From Diplosphaera chodatii (Eukaryota > Chlorophyta > Trebouxiophyceae > Prasiolales > Stichococcaceae), in contig JAALGY010000053.1 of NCBI GenBank assembly GCA_032358165.1, forward strand, positions 2,232,001 to 2,296,000: a stretch of 64,000 nt of DNA, written 5' to 3'. The first letter of the stretch is position 1, and every line of letters begins with the position of its first letter. Positions 46,395 through 63,020 of the stretch are shown piece after piece. The position numbers and the translations under genes were made by a program. The notes beneath the pieces are model-generated. The model saw only the letters and a list, made by a program, of their open reading frames with translations. It did not search any database and was not told the origin of the DNA.

Positions 46395-48883
46395 ATGACA
46401 CATCCAGCTCGGCTGGCATGCATGATCAGGAGCTTTGAGAAAGGGCAGACACACTCGGTGATGGCAGGACTTGGGTCCTGGTCGCTTGATCACACACCGC
46501 AGCACTGTGCACACCACCGCACCAGCCCCGCTCAGGCCAAGCCACGCAGATCAGCAACTGGCTGGGCGGCAGCTGTAGGTGCTGCGGCAGCAGGCTCTCG
46601 TGGCGAGGTGCGCCTGCTGCGGCAGTCCTGGCAGAGCAGCCAGGCATACATACAGCAGGGGTTGCGGCGATTGTCTGCCTCGCCACACATCAGCTCCATT
46701 CAAACTCTCGCAGCTGCCGGATGGCCATGCCAGGTGGGGTGCAACCTACAGACGATCTGCATGCACACCAGTTGCTGCCAAACAGGTACCGGCTAGAACC
46801 GGCGCAAACCCTGGTTCCAAGCTGATGTACATCGGGATGCTGCTCCCGCAGCAGGGCATGTCGTCACTCTTGCGCTTCGGCAGACACAGCCTCAGCAGCA
46901 CCTCGGACGGCAACGACGGCATTCCAGCAGCCAGCGTCTCAGTGGACAGCTCAATCGACATCCCGCTGACTAAGACACTCCCGGTGTTGACACCCCTGCC
47001 GGAGGAGAGGTGAGGATCTCGGAAGCGTTCCGGTGTTCCTCGTTGCGGTGATGCAGGCTGGGCCTATGGAAACATAGCATTGCCGTGGTGCGGTCATGCA
47101 TCCGGTATGCTGCCCGCAGCGGTCCAGAGCTGCAAGTGGACACGGGGGGCGCCTGCATCCCCAACCCGCAGAAGGCCAACAAGCTGGGCGAGGATTCCCT
47201 GTTCATCACGAAGGACGGCAAATCATTTGGTGCGGCGGCAGTCGGGCTGGTGTGACAACAGGTGTGTGCTGCCTCAGAACTGACAGAACCAAACCCTGCG
47301 CATGCGCGGGGCCAGTTGTGCCGACGCAATCGCCAAGACATCGGCCGCTGCACCAACAGGTGTGGCTGATGGCGTGGGCGGCTGGGCGCTGTCTGGCGTG
47401 GACTCTGGCGAGTATTCCCGGCTGCTGATGCAGATGGCGCAGCTGTTCGCAGAGTCCAAGAAGCTGGACCCACACCCCAAGCAGGTGTGTCAAGGCGCAG
47501 CAGCACAGCCTGCTGTGGGCCTTCGTACTGAATGGTGTCAACCAGTCTGCTACCCATGGTGCAGACCTGGTTTGTTTGGCTGATGGATGGTCGACTGATG
47601 GATGGTCGGCTGCTGCTGACTGCCGATTTTGTTACCATGGTCAGGTGCTATGGGCAGCGTACAAGCAGACAGAGGTACGCGGCAGCTCCACCGCGTGTCT
47701 GCTGAAGCTGAAGAACGACATCCTCCACGCATGCAATGTTGGCGACTCTGGCTTCATGGTGCGCTGCCGCGTCGACTGTGCTGGTCCCAGCAGCTCAGCT
47801 CCCAGTGCACACATTCTAGTAGCTCCCGACGGAATGAATCTGTTGACTGTGCTGATCAGTACTCTGAGCAGAAACATTTGGGGTCATCACCAGAGTGCTC
47901 GCCTCTTATGGGCAGGTGGTGCGTGAGAATGATGTCATCTTCCAATCGCCGCACCAGCAGCACAGCTTCAACTTCCCGTACCAGCTGGGACGGCAGGAGG
48001 TGGATGCTGCCAGTGAGACACCCGCCCGGGCTCAGGTGCTGCAGACGCCCACCCATAAGCAGTGCAGCAGCCTGCGCCTCTGACTTGGAAGTGAAGGGGC
48101 AATATACTGGATCGAACATCGTTTGCAGTTGTTATCTAATATCATCTGAGCTTGCCAACCTGCTATGCAGACGTTCGCAATCCAGCTGCAGCCCGAGGAC
48201 ATCGTCATTGCCGGCACAGACGGCCTGTTTGACAACGTCTTTCCAGAGGAGTCAGCCGCCCTGATGAGGTGCCACAGCCTGCGTCCTCATCTGTCACACC
48301 CAACTCGAGCGCTGGTGCTCCGACCTCCTGCAAGTATTTTCAGTGAAGAGCTGGGCTGTGAACTTCACACTGACAGAATCCCTGTGCATCCACCAGGCAC
48401 GCACGCGCGCGAGGCGAGTCAGCAGAGGCAGCCGCCAAAACCCTGGCAGACTACACATTCAAAAAGGCGGCTGACGAGCGGCACATGAGCCCCTTTGCAT
48501 ACGCAGCACAGGCGAACGGCCACCGATATGTTGGCGGCAAGGTGCGAGACGAGATCTGCTGGTGCAGGGGTGAAGGCTACAGCGTCTGCTGGCCGTCACG
48601 ACACATGGCTTCAGCACTGAATGCGACATGCTGCATGCCTGCTGCCACATGACGCTGCATTAGGCATATCAGCGCCAGCCTGGTGTGCAGAACCTGCAAC
48701 TGAGAACTGCCCACTGAAGCTTGTCCATTGTCGGCCGTGCAGATGGACGACATCACTGTGGTTGTCAGTTTCATCAGCGGGGCAGCAGACAGCCTGAACG
48801 GCTCGGAGAATGGGTCTTCCTCCAGCTCGTTGGACGGCGATGCATCACTGCCGCAGCTCAAGCCGCCGCCCTCCAAGCTGTGA
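46395..48883 (+). CDS. PP2C-type protein phosphatase (plant BIPP2C1-like), probably organellar
   Basis: A Mn/Mg-dependent Ser/Thr phosphatase. Nine exons join in phase: 46395-46733, 46786-47009, 47120-47229, 47360-47484, 47645-47758, 47916-~48035, 48171-48268, ~48397-48540 and ~48743-48883, about 471 residues. Exon 1 is an Ala/Arg/Ser-rich leader that looks like a transit peptide. Metal and phosphate motifs are readable: KANKLGEDSLFI, VADGVGGWALSG, LHACNVGDSGFMV, FAIQLQPEDIVIAGTDGLFD with N, and the last metal ligand in MDDITVVVSFI. The insert NFPYQLGR after VIFQSPHQQH is typical of the BIPP2C1/PTC7 branch. PTC7-type members act in mitochondria or plastids. The tail is Ser-rich and low complexity. 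The first exon is the least certain; translation could begin at 46824 inside exon 2. Confidence 0.9.
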
Positions 48884-49352
48884 TGGCACAATAGCCGGCA
48901 AACGACGGCTACGTGTCTTTAGTGGTAATGCTGAAGCAAGGAGCAAGGGCTTAGCAGTGTGGAGCGTTTACTGTGGGTGGTGGTGCCCCAACCTTGTGGG
49001 TTGGTTTGTGGCGCATGCACTGCTCAATGCGAGTCAGCAGCTTGGACAGCTTGCGGTGAGGCTGCCAGCGCTCAGAGGTCAGTGCGGAGTGCAGAGCGGT
49101 GCATGCTTGTACGTTTCGTTGTACGCTTTTGGCAACAATCGTTGGGGACTGCAAGTAGTTACACGCCAGATGTGGGCTCCTCCTATGGTATATCTAGGGG
49201 CTTCTGGTTTTGTTGCGCTATGCAGAGTGTGATCAACGGCACCATCACAACATGCAGCAAGTGATTGCACAAGATGTCCCTGATCTACAGGGTAACAACT
49301 GCCTGTTTGGACCACAGCTGCGCAACTGCCTCTCCCACATCCGACCCGTGCC
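48884..49352. other. Convergent 3' intergenic region
   Basis: 469 bases between the PP2C stop (+) and the OTU protease stop (-). A minus-strand TGTAA at 49159-49163, about 190 bases after the OTU stop, is a candidate poly(A) signal. Nothing else was seen. Confidence 0.35.
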
Positions 49353-50855
49353 TCATTTCGTGAGCAGATTGAAGTGGTTGCCGCCTGCACAGACCACTCA
49401 CAAGGGCATCAACTCGGGTGCCCGGTGTCATGCAACTTTGCTTTCACAGATCATCGTTGTAAATCAACTGCCACGCGATGGCCCAGAAACAGCCTGTACC
49501 TGTGTGCAGCAGTGCGACCTCCTCCCGCTCGTCTGAATACTCGTCACCATACCTGCACAGTTCACCGGTCATCTAATGTACATGCCAGCAGCCGCAGGTG
49601 ACCAGCACTGCAAACTGCCATGATGCATAGCAGTTGCCATGGCAGGAGGTCAACAGATGGCCAGACAAAGTGTTTGCCGCACCTGCCCAGCGCAGTGAAG
49701 CCGCCTCCCCTGCCACCCTGTTCTGTTACCGAGTTGTACACTGTGATGGGCACCTTCAGCATCTTGCTGAGCACCTGCATCTCCACATTCCTGCGCACCA
49801 ACGCAATTCACAGTCAGCCACCTGTGCAAGATACCAGTGGATCACAATCAACGTAGTACAGACATGCACAGTGTCCGAAACACGACACGATGTGAAGCAC
49901 GCAGCAAGTGCCAAGCGCACCCGCCCCAGAATGTCGGCTGCTGCAGCCGCTGGCAATACCTGCGATTGTCGACCTGTTTAGTTTACATCTCCGTCGAAGC
50001 AGCAGGTGAACTCGAAGCTGTTGCAGTGCTGCCCGAGTCGCATTGCATATGCAGCAGCTCAGGCAGGGGTGTGCACCCGCCCAGGGTGTCCTCTGTCTCC
50101 AGCTCGAACATGGCCTCCTTGAACTGGCCACGACGCTCGGGGCTGCGGCACAGCGCATCCGCCACCGCCAATCTCAGCGCATCTGTGAGATCAGTCCGAG
50201 TGTATATTGGCCAATCGGAGGGGCAATGGCGGTGCATCGTGTCACACAGGCTGCGATGGTGCGGCTCCAATGCCTTGGCAGGATGGTGCAACGATGTCTG
50301 CATGGTTGACCAGATAATGTGGAGTGCCAGCACGAGAGGTTGTCCCGAGAAGGTTCCCATGCTGGTCGGGGGCAAGCTCACCAGCATCTGCCTCCTCCTC
50401 CTCTGAGCCCACGATGTAGTAGCCAGCATTGTAGGACATGCCGCTGGCGAGCGCCCGGAACATGCACTTGCCATCCGGCGCAATCTTTACGATCCTGAAG
50501 TCGTGGCGCACCCTCCGCGGATCTGCTGCTGTGTCCGCCCTGGATAGGGCAAAAGCAGGCATGTGTATTACTGCCCCTGCATGAGGCCATAGTCGGGCAA
50601 ATGCCGCCCAAATGGTGGACCTGGTGTGGCAAAGCTAGCCATCAGGTAGTACAGTGCGCACGTTATTCTGGATCACACACTGCAGTCGGGCCTCACTTTG
50701 CAACGCTGAACAGGCCGACCGGCCTGGGCTGCCGCTGCTGGCGCTGCTGAAATGCTGATGTGATCGACGCCATGCGCATGCCGCACCCATTTGACTGCGG
50801 CTTCCACAGATGGAAGGTACATCCATCTGCAAGTGATGGCAGCACTAAATGACAT
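49353..50855 (-). CDS. OTU-domain cysteine protease (putative deubiquitinase)
   Basis: OTU proteases cleave ubiquitin chains. The catalytic centre reads KIAPDGKCMFRALASGMS (Asp and Cys, near 50470), then LRLAVADALCRSPERRG, LGGCTPLPE, EMQVLSKMLKVPITVYNS, DEREEVALLHTG and a 32-base last exon (49353-49384) giving GNHFNLLTK and stop, which supplies the catalytic His. The VALLHTG/GNHFNLL junction joins in phase (G+GC). Acidic EEEEADAG lies within the insert after the Cys loop. An upstream exon (MSFSAAITCRWMYLPS, VKWVRHAHGVDHISIS, ~50705-50855) may be the N-terminus, but its phase to the OTU exon was not reconciled, so an exon is missing or the start lies further up. Confidence 0.82.
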
Positions 50856-51405
50856 TAGTAGGTGTAGCGTCGCCGGCTGAGCGTCTTGTGTCAGGGAACA
50901 GTGGATCACACATTGCTTGCATGCGCCGATGCATTGCACACCAAGGTCGAGTGGGGTGGCAGCAGCATTCGTTGCATAAAGACCCACTGCCTGCGTGCTG
51001 AATCCGCTAGAGTGCATGGCCATGTTGCAGCCCGCTCTGGGCCCAATGAAGGGGCCAATATACGGTGGCACTGCTGTAGCAGTGCGCCCCTCAGTTTTCT
51101 TGCTTACCGGACCGTGTGCAATGCCCTGAGCAAGTTCCAACACGCAAAGTTCAGGTACGATCTCGGTCAGCAGCACATGCATACTGTGTTCAACGCCGGT
51201 GAGGGTGGCAAACTGGCATCCTTGCTGCGCACCATGTTGGCTGCGTTGGTGTCAGCCAAGCCCTGACGATTACCTCACCCCCCGACAACATTGGAGCCGT
51301 GGCGCTTCGCCTCATGTTCAGACAGCTGCTTTTCAGACACCAAATCAAGGAGCACAAAGCGTAGACATCGCAGGGCTCGCCGCTTGCGGGTGCAGTTGGT
51401 CAGCG
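50856..51405. promoter_or_regulatory. Divergent intergenic region, OTU protease (-) / FABP-like gene (+)
   Basis: About 550 bases between the most likely opposing starts. A minus-strand frame (HVLLTEIVPELCVLELAQG, near 51150) might be a further OTU exon. No other signal was recognised. Confidence 0.35.
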
Positions 51406-54211
51406 ATGGGGAGTGACTCCAGCGCTGAGCTGGGCAACCGGAGGAGAGGTAGCACCAACTTCTCAGGCTGTTACAGATTGACGAAGACCGACCACCTAGA
51501 TGAATATCTCAGGGTGAGGTTCCTCGACCTGTCGCACGACAGCTGATTTCTTCCACGCCACATCTGGACGCCTTGGATCTGAGGCATCGCTCAGTGTCAT
51601 CATGCCTGCAATGGTTACTATACTGCGTCCAAGCTGCTGAATCATGAAATTGCAAAGGTGCTGTGAGGGAAAGCTGTTGAAAGTTTGCATGTCTGTACGG
51701 TGCAGGCGCAGGGCTGGCCGTGGGTTGTGCGGAAAACATGCAGCAAATTTGGGCAGCATGCGACAGATATAGTGCAGCAGCGGGGCCCAACCCTGACCAT
51801 TGCCACGATCAACGCCAAGGGCGTGTGGCAACGGCGGTACACAGAGGGGAAAGAGCTGTCCCAGCCCAATGCCGCTGGCTCGGTGTGCAAAACGACTGCC
51901 TGGTGGGAAGGTGAGCAAGATGCTGGCGTCGCTCGGCAGGCACTGCGGTCGTATGCATGCATTCATTCCCAGTGTCCAGGGATACAGAACGCCCCAATAG
52001 ATACATAGTTATTGTAGGTACAAATATGATATACTAATCACTGTCTGCGTCCATGGTTCACAGGCAAGGTGCACAAGAGCAAGATGCAGGCGAAGAACGG
52101 CGACACCTGGGAGACATGGCGGTACCTGGAGGCAGGCGTCATGGTCGTCAAAAGCATCTTCACTGACAGTCGCGGCAGGTCAGTCACGTTGCCGTGCTCG
52201 CACCGCATCCACGCACCAGCAGTGTGCAGCGATTGCACAGGATGCATCTTTTGACCGTGACACGGCTGATGATCACCCTGCGTGCTGTGCACCGCAGCCA
52301 GGGGCACATGTACTGGTACTTCGAGGCCATCAAGGTGCCCCCAGGGCGCATTGCGGCTGACCAGCGGCGTGTGGTGCGGGTGGCAGGCGCCGACACTGCC
52401 CGACTGCAGGTGAGAACTGCACTGACCCGGCAACTATGTGGTGCCGTGACCCGAGTGGGTGTGCTTGACGGCAAGGCTGCAGCGCCGCATGGCAGGGCAC
52501 AGGGCTTTGCATATCATTGTTTTCCCGATACGGCATCTGGTCGGTGACTCCTCTTGTATTGCACCTGGCAGCGGCTGGCGGCGCCGCGCTCCAAGTGGGA
52601 GACGCCCGCCGACCACATCATCGAGCGTGCCGGCTCGGCCAACGACTCCCCCCGCAAGGTCTGCAGGCTGCTGAACCCATCAAAGGCTAAGCTGTCCGAT
52701 TGCAGATGCGCAGGGCACATGCAGCCAAGGTTGTGCGTTTTCTTGAGATCAGAGAATCAGCAGCTGCTCGTGTGCTACGGGGCTGTTTGGCAGCTGTAAC
52801 CGAGCTGAAGTCGCATCCCCTCATCCGTATGCAGGGCGTGGTCAGCGGCACCACCAGCCCGCTCTCACAGATCAGCCCCATGGGCAGCGGCATCCTGAAC
52901 CCGGGCGGCACCAGCGCATCCACCTCGGTGGCCGCGACGCGCGCTCACAGCGGCGTGGCTCCGGGGCCGCCGCCGCCCTCCGAGAACAGCCAGCGGGTGC
53001 GGCAGGCTCACACGCTGTGATGTGCATCATGTGATGCAGTTTCTATGCAAGACTCGCAGGACCAGAGGCAAACCGTTATTGATAGGCAACAGGGCATGAT
53101 TTCTGCGTGGTGCGCCTGAGTTGGGGGCATGCGTGACTACCACCTTGTTGGCTGGGCCCAGTCACCAGGCAGGACCCACCACCCGAGGAGTGGTGGGGAC
53201 GCCTTGCGCTTCATGTGCAGCTAGGATGGTCCACAGCAGTGCAGAGGCTCACGCAAGGTCTTGAGGTGCAGGAGCTGCAGTCCGAGGCAGTGGAGCGTGC
53301 AGAGAGCGTCCCAGAGCGCGGCATCCTGAAGTCGCCGTCCTCGGAGAGCTTCAACGCGCTGGGGTCGGCAGGTGGCTACGGTACGCTGGTGGCCACTGCC
53401 TGTCCTCTGAATGTCCAGCTGGGATGGCCACATGGTAGCTTGCCTGGATCATGTGCCTGTCCCCGCTACCGCCCGCACGCCAGGCACAACAAGTAAGCGT
53501 TGCCCTTCAGCCTGTCGCCGCCGCCGCTGCAGACAACGCGCGGAGCGACAGCGTCAGCGTGGGCGGGGCGAAGGGCGGGGCGTCCTCGGCGGAGGCGCTG
53601 CTGTCGTTCCTGGTCACGGAGTTCGGCGACGGCCGCTCCATCGCTGCGGTGGTGCCGCTGCAGGCGCGGCTCGCGGCTCTGGAGCCCGAGCTGCTGGGCC
53701 TCTCGCCGGAGCAAGCAGAAGACACGCAGCTGTGCGCACGCTGACAGCCATCACTTTGTTGTTGCAAGCAAGGGGTTGTGTCCCTCCAGCGTTCATGTTG
53801 GTCCCAGCTTCGATGTTGCTGGCAGGGATGTCAGTCTGCTGTGTCCCATGCGCGTCAGGTTGATCACATGTCATTCGCGGTGAGGCTGCCAATGCTGCCT
53901 CTGCTAGGCTCGCTGCATACACTGCTGACGACGGCCGAAGCTGCGTGTCTCTGTGCCATGCAGCAAACTCGCAGAGCTGGAGGACCAGGTGTCGAGGGCC
54001 TCGGCTGGGCGTGCGCGCCATGCAGCCGGCCTGAACTGCGGCTGCTGCACACTGTTGCTGCACAGGTGCGAGATCTGCAGCTGGCTGGCGTCAAGCCCTG
54101 CAGTGTAGATCAGTGGAGGCGTCTGGTTCTGGGCAGATGAGGCCCCAACCCCTGCTGTGCTTGCTCTGCAGGTACACCATACCTGAGTATCTGCGGTCGT
54201 GGGATCTGTAG
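51406..54211 (+). CDS. Fatty-acid-binding-protein-like (iLBP/calycin) domain with long coiled-coil tail
   Basis: The start MGSDSSAELGNRRRG leads to FSGCYRLTKTDHLDEYLR (exon 51406-51513), then AQGWPWVVRK, TLTIATINAKG and KTTAWWEGK (51706-~51911), KVHKSKMQAKNGDTWETWRY and VMVVKSIFTDSRG (~52063-52176), and MYWYFEAIK. This is the order of elements of cytosolic FABPs: the GxYxLxxxxxxDEYL signature, then alternating strands, a WDGK-like turn and the final strand. Junctions here keep phase. Downstream exons add a Ser/Pro linker (SPLSQISPMGSGILNPGG) and a helical part (LVTEFGDGRSIAAVV, LAALEPELLGLSPEQ, KLAELEDQVRDLQLAGV). The model ends YTIPEYLRSWDL at 54211, or at 54140 if the last intron is not used; the exon near 53000 may instead end with a stop. 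Lipid binding is inferred from fold resemblance only. Confidence 0.65.
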
Positions 54212-54878
54212 CGAGCGTGCCGCTTGTTGTAGAAGGCTGTGGTTTGCACCATCCCTGGTTGTCAGGCGCAAAAGAGGCGCTCTGGCATGGTCGGTGTTTG
54301 CGGGTGATAGTGCTGTGACGGCATACTTTTGGCGGCTGATTTGTTGGCACTCTTAGGCTGAAGTATATACAACGTATGCTGCAAGAAGTAGTGTTGTGAT
54401 TTGACACACAGGCTCTTGAGTCCTGCTCTCCAGTCAGTGTACGGTATCCGAGTGCGGTAGAGGTGCTTCTTGGTGTGTCACGGGCAGGTGTCCTGTTGTG
54501 CTTCTGACATCGGTTCATGTGCCATCATCCCGTGTCTAAGTGCCGCAGTGCCACAACATGTCACGATCAAAACTGAGACTCCACGGAAAGGGCAAGGTGC
54601 ATTGTTCACCATGTGATCACGCCCCAGCAAGGGCGCTGACGCGCCTTCCGAGTGCTTGATATCACAAAGCTGCTGCCGCTAACCCCCAGCTAATGCAGTC
54701 TTCCAGCTGCAACCAGATTGAACTCTGCAACGATGAAACTGAGCTACCCTGCGTGAGACGGCGTCTATTGCCAGCTGAAGCTCGGTCATGCATACATGTA
54801 TGGTAGAGCTCCGTCTGTTGCTCTATAAAACCCCGCGCACGCTGCCGCCATCCTTAAGTACTGCAAGCACTATGCTAT
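54212..54878. other. Convergent 3' intergenic region with a plus-strand TATA-like box
   Basis: 667 bases between the stops of the FABP-like gene (+) and the cupin gene (-). It contains TATAAAA at 54824-54830 on the plus strand. No open frame follows it on that strand except antisense to the cupin gene. Confidence 0.4.
54824..54830 (+). promoter_or_regulatory. TATA-like box pointing into the 3' end of the cupin gene
   Basis: The sequence TATAAAA is followed by a GC-rich stretch. It faces the cupin gene from its 3' side and could start an antisense transcript; it may also be chance. Confidence 0.25.
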
Positions 54879-57053
54879 CTAGCGACCGTTGCCAGCCTCG
54901 GCTGCGGACGGCTCGAAGCGGTTGACCGTGTTAAAGTCCAGGCCGCAGCGCTTCAGGCACTCCTCGCCACCGGTGCCGGGCGCAATGACCAGCGGCAGCT
55001 GCTTCAGCTTCGCGATCTCGGACTCGGCAATGCCTGCATCACGCGCACAGCTGAAAGTAATAAGCCACAAGCTTCGCGTGAACCCAGGCCAGCGCCGGAA
55101 GTGCAGAGCTGCAGCATGCTGGCAAAGCGACATGCGACAAGGAGACGAGATGAAGGAGATGTGCAGCAGGACACTCAGGTGGAGTTGCATACCAGTCGAC
55201 ATCTGGAGGATGGCTGTGGGGACCTGGATGAAGGAGTTCCAGGTCGTCTGTGTTCCTGCAGAGTGGAACAACAGCTTGTCAGGAACCTGCAAGCCGGAAT
55301 GACCTACCGATCTCACTTCGTACGAAATTTGTTGAAGTCTGCATGCAAGCTTACGCATGGCTGTTCTGAGTTGATGCTTCTGCTGCCTCAAAACCGAAGA
55401 ACGAACGACAGGAACGTGATATGCTGATCAAGGTGCGCACCCGGGTCGGCGGTGGCGAAGTTGGCCAGGAACTGCGCGCCCAGGCAGGTGGGGTTGTGGC
55501 TGAAGTGCTGCAGGCCCTTAGGAATATGAATGGTCTCACCTACAAATGGTCGGCGGTTCACACTTGTCGGTGCAGTGGTCAAGGCACACATTCTGATGTC
55601 TTGCGCAGACCAGCAGGTTGGCAGGTGTGCAGGTGTGCGGCAGGGTGCACGGTCTCACCAGCCCTTATGTTACGGTTAACCAGGATGTTTCCCTCGGGCG
55701 TGTTCTCCTCCACCATGCCGAACACCTGCGGGAAGCAACCAGGCAACGACGCTGAGTCACCGCCGCGCCGCCACCCGCCCGGCATGCATTGCATGCAGTC
55801 TAGAGCCACGATAACGTCTGGCCGTCAGCAGCACGCCTGGTGCTGCGACAGGAGGCAGGCACGCAGGAGATGCAGCGGGCTGCGGTCGGGCACAGCAAGA
55901 CAATGAAGCAGTGAGGCAGGCGCGCGCACCATCTCGCCGTAGGTGACGAAGCTGATCTCGGAGCCGCGGGGGTGGGTGTGCACGGTGTTGCCGGAGCAGG
56001 GGGCCAGGGTCACCAGCGTCTGGCCGTTGCCGTCGCCGGGCAGGGTGCTCAGGAACGGGTTCTGGCCGACCTGGTTGCTCTTCAGGTTGCTGCCGTTGCC
56101 GCCGCCCATGTCGGTCTCTGCACGGGATGACGCGCCACCAGTCTCAGGGGAAGCGTGCCAGAAACAGTATGTCAGAAAGGACAGGAGCAGATGGTCGGTC
56201 CTTGGCAGAGGGGGAAGGCCCGGGGCGGCAGTGCACACCGTACTGGCAAGCAGGTGCGCTGCGGTACACAGGCTGGATATTTTGGTCAGGGTGACAACTC
56301 ACTCTTGGCCGTCCGGAAGTCGAACACGAAGCCGGTGTAGTTGACATCCTTGCGCTGGGCGATCTGCAGCAGGGAGCGGGACAGGCGTCAGTCGCGGGAC
56401 ACCATGTACCCTGTTTTTCAACGCCACCGTGCGTGTATTGCCCCTCCACGACCGTATGCCAAACCGCCGACCGCCATAGAAAACTGCAATTAGTGCCTGT
56501 CTGAGGTCGCAGCATGGTGAGGGGGCAAGCGCCGCTGCCGGCGCGGTCGGTGGCACGCGTTTCTATCGACAGCGCAGGCACGGCAGGCAACTGATGCGAC
56601 AGGAGCCAAAGGGGCCCGACCGGGCGTCGTTTTGGACGACGGTCCCGGTCTAACAGCCCGCCAAGGAGGCATATTGAGTAGAAGCAGCGATAACGGATGC
56701 GCAGGGGACGTGAACGGTGCACAGGCTGTGCTGCACCTCGGGAGTCGAAAGTGCCAGGGTGGATCGGCAGCTGGCCGACTGATCGCCGCGGCGGAGCGCG
56801 TCGCTTCAACGCACATCAGACGCCGACACGACACATGCAAACATATCATAGACACCGTCGTATGCGTTCTTGCGGGCAGCGCGCCGGCGGGGCACCCCCA
56901 AAGTCGTCGTGACATCGAGAACGCGGGTGAAGCCTTGTCGGGCGGGCGCACCTCGCTGACGCGTGGCGCGAAGGTGCCGTTGAAAGCGAAGGGCTGCGCG
57001 TTGACCGCCGCGAAGGCGAAGCAGGCCAGCAGGGCGACAAACGCGAACTTCAT
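54879..57053 (-). CDS. Secreted germin-like cupin protein
   Basis: A small extracellular beta-barrel protein; plant germins and germin-like proteins bind Mn and may act as oxalate oxidase or superoxide dismutase. Six exons give about 220 residues and join in phase. The N-terminus MKFAFVALLACFAFAAVNAQ is a clear signal peptide. Germin box 1 reads HTHPRGSEISFVTYGEM (near 55950), holding the HxH and Glu metal ligands, and box 2 reads GETIHIPKGLQHFSHN (near 55510), holding the last His. Also present are NYTGFVFDFRTAK, FGMVEENTPEGNILVNRNI, and a C-terminal helix IAESEIAKLKQLP. All four metal ligands are present, so metal binding is likely. A Cys pair near the C-terminus (EECLKRCG) replaces the N-terminal disulfide of land-plant germins. 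The enzymatic activity cannot be predicted. Confidence 0.92.
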
Positions 57054-58206
57054 GATGGCCGGGAGCCGAATGCGAGGACACTCCTGTCCTGTTTCAGCAG
57101 CGAAGACGAATGAAACGATGGGGGGCTGCTCGTACAAAGCTGGGCGAGCGAGAAACGGACCAAAGTTTGAGAGCTGCAGGAAACTGTGATTTGTGGCGAT
57201 ACAGCTCAGCGGGCCAGCTTTTGAGGGGGGAATCGCGAGATGCCTCCTGCGCTCATTAATCACCGCGCACGTGACAGATCCATCTGCCAGACTGTGCGGA
57301 TCCAGCCACTGATCGCTTTGTCGTCTAGTGACCAAGACACCTAATCGACCCCTGCCTTTGTGCAATCGTGTACCGGCCGCCAGGCTGTGCACCAGGGATC
57401 AGTCATTACTTTGCACCAATATCACAAGCTGAAGCCGCCGTTTGGCTGCAACAGCCTGTACATAGGAATCTGCAGTGGGCATCGCATGCTGAGTGCAATA
57501 CATGGAATGCCGCTACGCCAATGATTACAGCCTGTCGATGCTGCAGTGTCTTCACCGTGCGTTCATGCGTGCCAACAGCATCCATGACAGCACTTGATGG
57601 CATCCTGCACTGCGAGGTCGCGCCCACCAAACAGATGTACAAATAAGTTGCTCGTCAACCGCAAGCCCAAAACTCAACTGCAGCCCAGTCCTGCTCCGAA
57701 GTACATCGTTACTGCCCTGATCAGAGTTCACATGTTCCAGGGCTGCTGCCATGGCCATGGATCAGCGGTGGGCAGACGCCAGGCATGCTGGCTGGCGGCT
57801 ACAGCCTGCATTTGCGCCCACGCTGCCATGTTGCTGAGTGTGCTCCGCTTTTGTTGCTGTTGATTCAGAAACCAGCCGCTCCAACAAGCTCGGCATCTCA
57901 GCAGCGACATCATCACCAAGCCCGCCGAAACTGCGTCACAGCCCGCAGGCCTGTCGTGAAGCTGCATGCCTAGCACTGCAGCCGCGGAGGCTGTCCCAGT
58001 CGTGAGGGGCTCCCCCCTACGTAGTCGCTGCAGGCTGTTGGCACCGCCTGATACGCCATCATCAGCCGCGGGGTGCCCCCCATCTGCCAGCCTGGGGCTG
58101 AGGGGCTCAGGGTGCGGCCTGCAGCCACGGAGGGCTGCCGCCAGCCGCCGCCACCTCCAGCTGCACATCTCGGTAACTTGCTACGGGGAGGCTCTGCTAC
58201 TCCAGC
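57054..58206. other. Intergenic region between cupin start and Obg stop
   Basis: About 1.15 kb with no convincing coding sequence. Open frames on both strands lack family resemblance and consistent splice sites. It should hold the cupin promoter and the Obg 3' UTR. Confidence 0.4.

Positions 58207-63020
<4,814 letters not shown>

Noticed and set aside
10517..54211. A lipid-metabolism gene cluster (enoyl-CoA reductase, phytyl ester synthase, ABCG, FABP-like).
   Set aside because: The genes are scattered over more than 40 kb among unrelated genes on both strands; co-location is probably chance.
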